Assembly: GCA_002403205.1 (NCBI GenBank)
Contig: DHHJ01000029.1
Coordinates: forward strand, 1 to 64,000
Length of the DNA stretch: 64,000 nt
Direction: 5' to 3'
Origin: Anaerolineaceae bacterium UBA4775
GTDB taxonomy: Bacteria > Chloroflexota > Anaerolineae > Anaerolineales > Anaerolineaceae
Shown here: piece after piece, positions 25,711 to 33,340 of the stretch
Numbering within the stretch: position 1 is the stretch's first letter
Layout of the letters: each line of letters opens with the position of its first letter
The notes under the pieces: model-generated
What the model saw: the letters and a program-made list of their open reading frames with translations, nothing else
Database searches by the model: none
What the model was told of the DNA's origin: nothing
Made by a program: the position numbers and the translations under genes

Positions 25711-26910
25711 ATGCACCTGACACCCGCAGAACAAGCCCTCCTGGCCGGCGAGTCCGGCCCCGCAGCCCAAAAGTCGCTGCAGATCCTGGCAACCCTGGGG
25801 CGGATCTATGGCGCTGAGCGCATGATCCCCGTCCGGTCGGTGCAGATCGCCGGGGTCAGCTACGACAACCTGGGCGAAGCCGGCCTGGCCTGGCTGGCGG
25901 AGATGGCGGCAGGGGGAGGCAGGGCCCAGGTCTTTACCACCCTCAACCCGGCAGGCATGGACGTGGAAAACTACCCTGCCCTGGGCATCTCGGAGGCATT
26001 TGCTGAAAACCAGCGCTGTGTTTTAGCGGCTTTTGAGGCCATGGGTGTCGTCACCACCTGCTCGTGCACGCCCTACCTGTTCGGCAACCTGCCCCATTTC
26101 GGCGAACACATCGCCTGGGCCGAGAGCAGCGCCGTCTGCTTTGCCAATTCAGTCCTTGGTGCCCGCACCAACCGCGAAGGCGGCCCCTCGGCGCTGGCCG
26201 CCGCCCTGACCGGGCGCACCCCCGCCTACGGCTACCACCTGGACGAAAACCGCCGCCCAGGCCTGCATGTGCAGGTGACCGCACCGCTCACCGACACGCC
26301 CGATTTTGGCGCGCTGGGCAAGGTCATCGGCGACCTGCTGCAGACCCGCAGCGTCGAGCGGGTGCCCTACATCACTGGCGTTCATGAGGACAGCCTGGAG
26401 CACTTAAAGTCCTTCTGCGCCAGCATCGCCACCTTTGGCGGCGTGGCGCTATTCCATATGCCCGGGATCACCCCCGAAGCGGATGCCTTGGGGCCGCCGT
26501 CCGAAAAGATAACCATTGGGCAGCGCGACCTCGAGGCTGCCAAAGCCGATCTGACCAGCGCCGAACCGGACGAGGTCGACTTCCTCAGCCTGGGCTGCCC
26601 TCACCTCACCCTGGGGGAGATCGAGCGCATCGCCCGGGGGTTGCAGGGCAAACAGGTCACCCGGGAGTTCTGGATCACCACCTCCCGGCCGGTCAAAGGC
26701 ATGGCAGACCGCATGGGTTACACCGCCATCATCGAGGAAGCGGGTGCCAAGTTCGCCACGGATACCTGCTGCGTGGTGGCACCCATTAAGGGGCGCTTCA
26801 CCGCCCTGGCGACCGATTCCGCCAAAGCCTGCTATTATGCTTATGCCAAGAACGGGTTCAAAACCCGCCTGCTGGATTTTGACGAGCTGCTGGCGGAGGC
26901 TGTCCGATGA
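25711..26910 (+). CDS. Aconitase X large (catalytic) subunit, likely phosphomevalonate dehydratase
   Basis: A 399-residue Fe-S hydro-lyase subunit. AcnX motifs: CSCTPYLFGNLPHFGEHIAWAESSAV, FANSVLGARTNREGG, a GYHLDENR block, LGCPHLTLGEIERIA and a late DTCCVVAPIKG segment. The cysteines in the first, fourth and last block are the expected cluster ligands. Split large and small subunits are the type II arrangement, used both by bacterial cis-3-hydroxy-L-proline dehydratase and archaeal phosphomevalonate dehydratase. The UbiD and UbiX neighbours favour the mevalonate enzyme, which dehydrates (R)-mevalonate 5-phosphate. The start is fixed by the leaderless promoter and the overlap with the small subunit gene at the other end. 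Confidence 0.9.
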   Translation: MHLTPAEQALLAGESGPAAQKSLQILATLGRIYGAERMIPVRSVQIAGVSYDNLGEAGLAWLAEMAAGGGRAQVFTTLNPAGMDVENYPALGISEAFAENQRCVLAAFEAMGVVTTCSCTPYLFGNLPHFGEHIAWAESSAVCFANSVLGARTNREGGPSALAAALTGRTPAYGYHLDENRRPGLHVQVTAPLTDTPDFGALGKVIGDLLQTRSVERVPYITGVHEDSLEHLKSFCASIATFGGVALFHMPGITPEADALGPPSEKITIGQRDLEAAKADLTSAEPDEVDFLSLGCPHLTLGEIERIARGLQGKQVTREFWITTSRPVKGMADRMGYTAIIEEAGAKFATDTCCVVAPIKGRFTALATDSAKACYYAYAKNGFKTRLLDFDELLAEAVR

Positions 26911-27299
26911 CCCTGCGCGGCCGTACCATCTACCCCGGGGAGGCCAGCGGTGAAGCCCTGGTCAGCCGCATGGGCATCTCCTTCTACGGCGGGGTCGACC
27001 CCGACTCAGGCCTGGTCACCGAGGCGGGGCACGACCTGGAGGGTCAGTCTATTGCGGGCAAGGTGCTGGTGTTCCCCACGGGGAAGGGCTCCACGGTTGG
27101 CTCGTATGTCCTTTACCGGCTCAAACACAACGGGCTTGCCCCTGCCGCAATCATCAACAGTGCGTGCGAAACCATCACTGCGGTTGGCTGCATCATCGCC
27201 GAGATCCCCTGCATCGACCAGGTCGACATCACGCAGATTGCCGCCGGCATGCGCCTGGAGGTGGATGCTGAGCGCGGCCAGGTGTCCTTCCAGCCCTGA
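26907..27299 (+). CDS. Aconitase X small (swivel) subunit, likely phosphomevalonate dehydratase
   Basis: A 130-residue swivel domain (DUF126 type) that completes the active site of the split AcnX enzyme. Family features: GRTIYPGEASGEALVS at the start, GISFYGGVDPDSG, a VLVFPTGKGSTVGSYVLYRL block and CETITAVGCIIAEIP. Serine and glycine residues in GKGSTVGS bind the substrate phosphate or carboxylate in relatives. The ATG overlaps the large-subunit stop (ATGA), so the two are made together. Confidence 0.92.
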   Translation: MTLRGRTIYPGEASGEALVSRMGISFYGGVDPDSGLVTEAGHDLEGQSIAGKVLVFPTGKGSTVGSYVLYRLKHNGLAPAAIINSACETITAVGCIIAEIPCIDQVDITQIAAGMRLEVDAERGQVSFQP

Positions 27300-27322
27300 G
27301 CGAAAATCAACCCGAAACCCTG

Positions 27323-27328
27323 TATAAT
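27323..27328 (+). promoter_or_regulatory. -10 box for leaderless ubiX mRNA
   Basis: TATAAT lies 6 nt before the ATG at 27335, with no Shine-Dalgarno. It suggests that ubiX has its own start of transcription as well as read-through from the AcnX genes. Confidence 0.5.
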
Positions 27329-27334
27329 GTGACC

Positions 27335-27910
27335 ATGACCGACAACAAACGCATCATCCTTGCCATCACCGGCGCCAGCGGCGCCATCTACGGGGTGCGC
27401 ACCCTCGAACTGCTGAGGGCGCTCGGCGTGGAAGTCCACCTGGTGATCAGCCCCATGGGTGCCCGCGTGATTCGCGAAGAAACCGGGCGAACCTCTGCTG
27501 ACCTTGTCGGGATGGCGTCCTGCAACTACCAGCCGGATGACCTGTCTGCGCCGATCGCGTCCGGGTCCTGCCCGGTGGACGGTATGCTGATCGTTCCCTG
27601 CTCGATCAAAACGCTTTCCGGGGTTGCCAACAGCTATGCCGACAGCCTGATCGTGCGCGCCGCCGATGTGTGCTTGAAGGAAGGGCGGCCGCTCCTGCTG
27701 GCTGTGCGCGAGACGCCCCTTCACCCCGGCCATTTGCGCCTGATGTCCCAGGCGGCCGCTGCCGGTGCGCTTATCTTTCCGCCAGTTCCCGCGTTTTACA
27801 GCCAGCCGGAAACAATTGACGACCTGGTGAAGGCCACCGTCGGCCGTATGCTCGCCCGCATTGGGATTGACAACAGCGCCTACCAGCCCTGGGGGAGTGA
27901 TCAGGGCTAA
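27335..27910 (+). CDS. ubiX: UbiX-family flavin prenyltransferase
   Basis: A 191-residue enzyme that makes prenylated FMN, the cofactor of UbiD decarboxylases. It shows the flavodoxin-like start RIILAITGASGAIYGVRTLELL, the VISPMGARVIREE block, DGMLIVPCSIKTLSGVANSYADSLI and VRETPLHPGHLRLM. The conserved Ser/Lys of the active site are in PCSIKTLS. The ATG at 27335 is preferred to the GTG at 27329. It supplies cofactor for the UbiD gene three genes upstream, which closes the set: dehydratase, decarboxylase, cofactor synthase. Its stop overlaps a pseudogene remnant on the other strand. Confidence 0.94.
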   Translation: MTDNKRIILAITGASGAIYGVRTLELLRALGVEVHLVISPMGARVIREETGRTSADLVGMASCNYQPDDLSAPIASGSCPVDGMLIVPCSIKTLSGVANSYADSLIVRAADVCLKEGRPLLLAVRETPLHPGHLRLMSQAAAAGALIFPPVPAFYSQPETIDDLVKATVGRMLARIGIDNSAYQPWGSDQG

Positions 27911-28409
27911 GCGATCGCCATCTCGTAGACCCGGTAACGCCGGAGCGGTGTGACCCCATCTTTAGCAGTGCATTGATCATGCGGTGGTTGTTTTCCAGCA
28001 CGTAATTGATCTCCATACAAGCCAGCCGGTCCTTGAGGGCGTCATAAGTGGCTTTGTACAGCAGCGTGTCGATGGCCTTACCCTGGTATTCCGGGATGAC
28101 CCCCAACGCCCACATGCGATACTGGCGGATTTTCCTGATCCCCATCAGCATTTTCGCCCATCCAAAGGGAAATAAGCGCCCGCGCATCGATTTGAGCAAA
28201 AAGAACTGCGTGGCGCAGTGGTTGAGCATCGGGTTCAACTTGGGGTCGAATTGCGCCTACTGCTCAAAACGCAGCGGTTGGACCCAATCGGGGGCATCCC
28301 GATAGAGCTGATATGGGAAGCGGATAAAGCGGGCTAAATCGGTACGGGTGTCTGCTGTGTGGATGTCCATACTGACCTCGGGTGAATAGCCACTGAAAGG
28401 TATCTCCAT
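27907..28409 (-). pseudogene. Decayed GNAT-like acetyltransferase gene
   Basis: The N-terminal part (from ATG 28409) reads as RFIRFPYQLYRDAPDWVQPL, a start known from a family of ~370-residue GNAT-like proteins. It is cut by an in-frame TAG (28257-28259). After QFFLL the reading jumps straight to the C-terminal LFPFGWAKML...RQYRMWALGVIPEYQGKAID segment, so roughly 200 residues of the middle are missing. Near the end a one-base deletion in a GGGG run shifts the frame away from the expected VTPLRRYRVYEMAIA ending at TAG 27907-27909. Three independent lesions make it a clear pseudogene. Confidence 0.85.
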
Positions 28410-28515
28410 TTTATTCGACACTCCCAAAAAAATTACAGCAAGATTCTTGTTTTCCCGTGCCGGATCGAAAACTCTAATCTACCAGTTTTCATTTTTAATT
28501 AATAAAAACCCCTTC

Positions 28516-28527
28516 ATGTGCTATAAT
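28516..28527 (+). promoter_or_regulatory. Extended -10 promoter of the M48 protease gene
   Basis: TGTGCTATAAT carries an extended -10 element (TATAAT 28522-28527), 60 bp before the ATG at 28588. AGAGGGA provides the ribosome-binding site. Confidence 0.55.
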
Positions 28528-28587
28528 CGAAAGAAATTAATTGAATTATCACAATACGCTTCAGATCCAATAAAGAGGGAAACGATA

Positions 28588-29724
28588 ATGACCCAACTTG
28601 ACCCCCATCGCCAGTCCCAAGCCAAACAGTACGCCCGTATCAAACGCCGCCTGTGGCTGGTAGATCAGAGCATAAACCTGCTATATGCCTTTCTGTGGCT
28701 GCTGACCGGCTGGTCAACCGCACTGCGGACCTGGCTGGGAAACATCGTCAACAACCAATGGTTCATCGTGGCTGGCTTTGCCGTCATCTTTGGCGGAATT
28801 TACTTCCTGATCAATTTACCCATCAGCTATTACGCCGGGTTCATCCTGCCCCACCGTTTTGATCTCTCCACCCAGCCACTAAAGGGTTGGGTGGTTGACC
28901 AGCTCAAAGGTCTCGCTGTGGGCGGCGTCCTGGGCCTGATTTTAATCGAGTTGGTTTACTTGGCATTGCGGGTCACCGGCCAGAGCTGGTGGTTGTGGCT
29001 GACTGGTGGCATGCTCCTGTTCAGTGTGCTGCTGGCCAATTTGACGCCGGTGTTGCTGATGCCGCTCTTCAATAAATTCACGCCCCTGGGTGATGAGCAT
29101 TCCGATTTGGCTGAACGTTTAATGCAGCTCGCCGAAAAAGCCGGCACCCAGGTGAAAGGCGTCTTTAAAGTAGATCTGTCCCGGCGCACCAAGCAGGCTA
29201 ACGCCGCCCTGACAGGTCTTGGCAATACCCGGCGCATCATCCTCGGTGATACCCTGCTCGATGAATTCACACCCGACGAAATTGAAACCGTGCTGGCCCA
29301 CGAGCTGGGACACCATGTCCAGCACGATATGGCCTGGTTAATGGGATTCAGCACCCTGCTCACCGCCCTGGGGTTTTTCTTGGTTTCACTGGCCATGGAT
29401 TGGGCCATCACCGCATTCGGGCTGACGGGTGTCGCTGACCCCGCCGGGCTGCCGGCCTTATTGATCCTGCTTTCCCTCTATCAACTCATCATCATGCCCA
29501 TTGACCGTGCCTTTTCTCGCTGGCGGGAAAGCAAAGCGGATGATTACGCGTTGCAGGCAACAGGTAAGGCCGCAGCATATGCCACGGCCTTTACAAGAAT
29601 TGCCAACCAAAATTTAAGTGATGTCGACCCGGAGCCCTGGGTGAGCTTCTTGTTCTTCAGTCACCCGCCGCTGAGTGCCCGCATCGCCAAAGCGAAAGCG
29701 TGGCAGGACCGGCACCCGGATTAA
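28588..29724 (+). CDS. M48-family (Ste24-like) membrane metalloprotease
   Basis: A 378-residue integral membrane zinc protease. The zinc motif HELGH is at 238-242 (LAHELGHHVQHD) and the third ligand is Glu314 in RESKADDYAL. Membrane helices precede and follow the motif. The overall length and the N-terminal helices resemble eukaryotic/bacterial Ste24 (CAAX prenyl protease 1) rather than the shorter HtpX. I start it at ATG 28588, after AGAGGGA, since the 47 residues before it in the long ORF look non-coding. Probably membrane-protein quality control. Confidence 0.92.
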   Translation: MTQLDPHRQSQAKQYARIKRRLWLVDQSINLLYAFLWLLTGWSTALRTWLGNIVNNQWFIVAGFAVIFGGIYFLINLPISYYAGFILPHRFDLSTQPLKGWVVDQLKGLAVGGVLGLILIELVYLALRVTGQSWWLWLTGGMLLFSVLLANLTPVLLMPLFNKFTPLGDEHSDLAERLMQLAEKAGTQVKGVFKVDLSRRTKQANAALTGLGNTRRIILGDTLLDEFTPDEIETVLAHELGHHVQHDMAWLMGFSTLLTALGFFLVSLAMDWAITAFGLTGVADPAGLPALLILLSLYQLIIMPIDRAFSRWRESKADDYALQATGKAAAYATAFTRIANQNLSDVDPEPWVSFLFFSHPPLSARIAKAKAWQDRHPD

Positions 29725-29726
29725 TC

Positions 29727-30725
29727 TCATTGCCGCTCGAAGGGCGTTCCCAGCGCGGCAGGCGGTTGGGAGCGCAATGAGCGGATCAACTTCTTGACCC
29801 GGTTTCTAACCCCGTCTGGCAAGGTGGCCAGTAGCCTTTCCATCCATTCCGTGTTGCCCAGGTTGACCAACAGCAGGGTCAGGATCATCAAAGGGAACGG
29901 GGCCACCTGCAGCACCTGGGAAGGGATAAAGGTCCACGAGGACTGCAAAACCAGCCCAAGCCACTGCAAGAATGCGAATAAGTACGCCCCAAAAGCCACC
30001 CTGATCGGGTTCCAGCCGCCAAAGATCGTAATCGCCAGGGCAATCCAGCCGATGCCGTCCAAACCGGTGATGGTACCCTTCCATCCGGGCTTTACGCTCA
30101 GCGTATACAGCGGACCGGCCAGACCCACCAGTGCGCCGCCCAGGATGGTGTATAAATAGCGCATCATACTCACATTGGCACCCCGCACAAACGCGGCGGC
30201 CGGTTTTTCACCGATGCCCTGCAGCATCAAGCCCGGTTTGGTCTTGGAGATCCAAAACCACGTCACAAAGATCAAAATGATGCTGAAGTAGGTCATCAGC
30301 GATTGTTGGAACAGCAAAGGCCCGAGGATGGGGATATCCCTCAGCAAAGGGATCGGCGTGGACAGCATGATCGGTCCCTGCCGGCCCATGATGGGGTTCC
30401 CCAGGAGATAAGCCAGGTCACGGCAGGTGATCGTGAGAATAAAACCCACCGCCACCTGCGACTGCTTCAAGGTGATGCTGCTGAACGCCACAATCGCTGA
30501 CACCAGCGCACCGACCAGGGCGCCGGCCAAGTATCCCAGCAGGATGCTGTCTGTCTCAATCGCCACCCAGAAACCCGCCATCGCGGATAAGATGATCAGG
30601 CCGTTCAGCGAAAGGTTGATCACCCCTGCGCGCTCGGTCAGCGTTTCACCAATGGCCGCCAGCACGATCGGCGCCCCCGAGGCAATCACCCCGGCTAAAC
30701 CCAATAGAATAACGTCACCAGTCAT
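29727..30725 (-). CDS. BMP-type nucleoside ABC transporter permease (NupQ-like)
   Basis: A permease of 332 residues of the BPD_transp_2 family. It contains the ERAGVINLSLNGLIILSAM block near the start, which is diagnostic for the second permease of BMP-type nucleoside/simple-sugar transporters, and about nine membrane helices. It is the last gene of the operon, 8 bp after its partner permease. Its stop is only 2 bp from the stop of the convergent M48 gene. Function inferred: uptake of purine nucleosides together with the upstream genes. Confidence 0.92.
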   Translation of the reverse strand: MTGDVILLGLAGVIASGAPIVLAAIGETLTERAGVINLSLNGLIILSAMAGFWVAIETDSILLGYLAGALVGALVSAIVAFSSITLKQSQVAVGFILTITCRDLAYLLGNPIMGRQGPIMLSTPIPLLRDIPILGPLLFQQSLMTYFSIILIFVTWFWISKTKPGLMLQGIGEKPAAAFVRGANVSMMRYLYTILGGALVGLAGPLYTLSVKPGWKGTITGLDGIGWIALAITIFGGWNPIRVAFGAYLFAFLQWLGLVLQSSWTFIPSQVLQVAPFPLMILTLLLVNLGNTEWMERLLATLPDGVRNRVKKLIRSLRSQPPAALGTPFERQ

Positions 30726-30733
30726 AAAGGTTC

Positions 30734-31777
30734 CTACTGCTTTCCCAACACGCGCTGCTTGACGCCCTGCATCAGCAAGACGAACAACACCAGGCTGCCC
30801 TGCAGCACGCCTGTCAGTGCGGAATCAAGTTTCATCACAATGGGCAGCTGGATGCCGCCAATGTTCAGGGCGGCAAAGAACAGGGCAATCGGCGCAACCC
30901 AGATCGCCTGATAGTTGATCAACATACCGATCATCAACCCCATGAAGCCGTAACCGCTGGAAATCGACGGGATCAACCGATGATAAACAGCCACGACCTG
31001 CAGGGCACCTGCCAGACCGGCAAACACGCCGCACACCAAAAAGGCGAGCAGCATGTGTTGCCAGGTTGTAATCCCCAACCGGAAAGCGGATTTAATGCTC
31101 TTGCCGACAGCTTTCAAACGCAGCCCAAAATGGGTGCCCTGCAACAGGAAGTAGATCACAACCAGGCCGATCACCGAAAGCAAGATCGAATACCAGCTAA
31201 AGCGGAAATTCTGAAAGGTGGGCAGCCAATACACCTCGGGGAAGGGTTCTGTGCCGCTCATTGAAGCGACGCCTGGTCGGCTCCACGCGCCAAAGATCAG
31301 CCCGATATTCAGCGCGGTGGCGATAAAATTCAACCCTAACCCGCCGAAGATCTCGTTCACGCCGCTAAACACCTTCAACACCCCGGCTAAAACAGCCCAG
31401 AGCGCGCCGCCCAGCATCCCCGCCAGCATGGATAGGATGATCACCAACACGGGGTTGACCGGTGTATCCAAGAACATGCGGATCACGCCCGTGGTGAAGA
31501 TCGCGCCAATTGTGATTTGGCCTTCAATGCCAATGTTCCACAGGCCAGCCGTAAATGTGACCAAAACACCGCAGGTGACCAAGACTATGGGTACCCACAC
31601 GACGAAAACACTGGCAATCCGGGTGGTGTTGCCAACGGCGCCCTCCCACAGCAGGCTGAATGCCTGAATGGGGTCAGCATCGATCAGCAACAGGATCAGG
31701 CTTACAAACCCAAAGGCCAAAACCAAGCCCCCCAACTGGAATAAAATTGAAATATTACGCGTTCGAGATGGCTTCAT
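30734..31777 (-). CDS. BMP-type nucleoside ABC transporter permease (NupP-like)
   Basis: A 347-residue permease, partner of the gene above. GLWNIGIEGQITIGAIFTTG and the GGLGLNFIATALNIGL region are typical BPD_transp_2 signatures of the first permease in BMP operons. Start is the ATG 31777 behind GAGGAG. This lies 23 bp inside the end of the ATPase gene, so translation is coupled. Forms the channel with the NupQ-like protein. Confidence 0.92.
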   Translation of the reverse strand: MKPSRTRNISILFQLGGLVLAFGFVSLILLLIDADPIQAFSLLWEGAVGNTTRIASVFVVWVPIVLVTCGVLVTFTAGLWNIGIEGQITIGAIFTTGVIRMFLDTPVNPVLVIILSMLAGMLGGALWAVLAGVLKVFSGVNEIFGGLGLNFIATALNIGLIFGAWSRPGVASMSGTEPFPEVYWLPTFQNFRFSWYSILLSVIGLVVIYFLLQGTHFGLRLKAVGKSIKSAFRLGITTWQHMLLAFLVCGVFAGLAGALQVVAVYHRLIPSISSGYGFMGLMIGMLINYQAIWVAPIALFFAALNIGGIQLPIVMKLDSALTGVLQGSLVLFVLLMQGVKQRVLGKQ

Positions 31778-33269
31778 AGGTCTCCTCATTAGCAATTTCC
31801 TGCTCCCAACCTTTTCCGCCAATCATTAGGCCCAGCTGGTCTAGATCGATCGCTGCCGAATCCTGCGGTTTTGAGACACGCCCGCTGAAGAACACCAGGA
31901 TGCGGTCGCTGTAACGCAAAACTTCGTCCAGATCAGCGGATATAAAGAAGATCGACGTGCCGCGTTTACAGCGTTCTCTCAGCTTATCCCACATATAAAT
32001 GGAAGATTCCATGTCCAAGCCTCGGGTGGGATGTTCCAACAAAATGATTGAGAGGGAATCTTTCAATAAGGATAAAGCTGCCCTCTGCTGGTTACCACCT
32101 GACAACGATTCAACAGGCGTATCAGGTCGGCCGATGATGCGGTATTCATCGATCATCTGCTCCGACAGGCTTCTAAAATAGGTTTTATCGATAAATAATT
32201 TCTGTTTTTCGTCAGAGGTCACGGTGAAGTGCTCAGCCAATGTCAGTCCTGGCACGAGCCCCTCTTCCAACCGAGAGGCTGGAAGGAACCCTACCCCTTT
32301 TCGAATAAACTCATGGTAATTTTTACCGGTCAGGTCCTCCCCGTTCACAATGACACGCCCTGAAACAGGCCGCTGCAGGCCGGCACACGCCCTGAGCAGC
32401 ACATCCTGTCCGCTGCCCTCCATGCCTGCCAGACCGATCACTTCACCCGCATGCAACCGGAAGTTGACGTTCTCGATTGTGATCGGATACTGTTCAATGT
32501 AAAGGTTTTGCAATTCAAAGACAATCTCATCCCCTGAAACGGATTCGGGATCTTTCAAGATGATTAGCTTGCCGAACATCAACTCGACCAGTTGATCGGT
32601 ATCAAAAGGTGACTCAACTTCTCCAACCAAGCAGCCATTGCGTAATACCGCCACCTTGTCGCATAAAACTTCGACATCTTCCAGCTTATGGGAGACAAAC
32701 ACAACGGTTTTTTCCTGCTGAGCAAGAACGCGCAGTGCGGCGAACAGTTTTTCCTTTTGCTGAACACTGATGCCGGTGGTGGGCTCATCCAAAATCAATA
32801 CCCTGGCACCCAGCCACAACAGGCGCAGAATTTCCAGTTGCTGCCGTTCGCCCACGGTCAGGGTGTCCACATACGCTTCAGGATCCAGTGTAAAACCAAA
32901 TTGCTCCTGCAGCGCTTTGAATTCCCTGATGATGCCTTTATGCTTTAACAGCAACCCCCCTTCCTGACCGGCGATGAAGTTGTCGATCACCTGCATGGGC
33001 GGGAAGTCCAACGGGTCCTGATGCAGCATGCCGATGCCAAATTTGATCGCATCAGCTGGCGACTCAATCTCGACCACCCGGCCGTCGAGGACGATCTCAC
33101 CTGAATCTGGCTGGATGAAACCAGAGAGAATCTTCATCAAGGTGCTCTTCCCCGCCCCGTTCTCCCCTAAAATGCCATAGATCATGCCGCTTTGGATGTT
33201 AAAGTTAATATCCACATTGGCATGAACTTCACCAAAATGCTTATTGATTTGATTGAATCCAATTTTCAT
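31755..33269 (-). CDS. BMP-type nucleoside ABC transporter ATPase (NupO-like, duplicated)
   Basis: A 504-residue ATPase with two nucleotide-binding domains in one chain, as in sugar and nucleoside importers. The first has Walker A GENGAGKST, signature VGERQQLEIL and Walker B LILDEPT. The second keeps a GMEGSGQ Walker-like loop, LSGGNQQRAAL and Walker B IILLEHPTRGLD, the degenerate arrangement usual for the family. ATG 33269 is chosen, since the upstream residues cross the intercistronic hairpin. It energises the two permeases downstream. Confidence 0.93.
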   Translation of the reverse strand: MKIGFNQINKHFGEVHANVDINFNIQSGMIYGILGENGAGKSTLMKILSGFIQPDSGEIVLDGRVVEIESPADAIKFGIGMLHQDPLDFPPMQVIDNFIAGQEGGLLLKHKGIIREFKALQEQFGFTLDPEAYVDTLTVGERQQLEILRLLWLGARVLILDEPTTGISVQQKEKLFAALRVLAQQEKTVVFVSHKLEDVEVLCDKVAVLRNGCLVGEVESPFDTDQLVELMFGKLIILKDPESVSGDEIVFELQNLYIEQYPITIENVNFRLHAGEVIGLAGMEGSGQDVLLRACAGLQRPVSGRVIVNGEDLTGKNYHEFIRKGVGFLPASRLEEGLVPGLTLAEHFTVTSDEKQKLFIDKTYFRSLSEQMIDEYRIIGRPDTPVESLSGGNQQRAALSLLKDSLSIILLEHPTRGLDMESSIYMWDKLRERCKRGTSIFFISADLDEVLRYSDRILVFFSGRVSKPQDSAAIDLDQLGLMIGGKGWEQEIANEETYEAISNA

Positions 33270-33288
33270 AATGAGATTTCTATATTTA

Positions 33289-33320
33289 TAAAATGGGGAA
33301 GACGCATTGGTCTTCCCCAT
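33289..33320 (-). terminator. Intercistronic hairpin after the BMP binding-protein gene
   Basis: ATGGGGAAGAC (33293-33303) pairs perfectly with GTCTTCCCCAT (33310-33320). On the minus strand it is followed by TTTTAT. It sits between the binding protein and the ATPase, the same position as the hairpin in the peptide transporter operon. It probably reduces expression of the downstream genes. Confidence 0.75.
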
Positions 33321-33340
33321 GATTGCTTATTTGGATCAGT

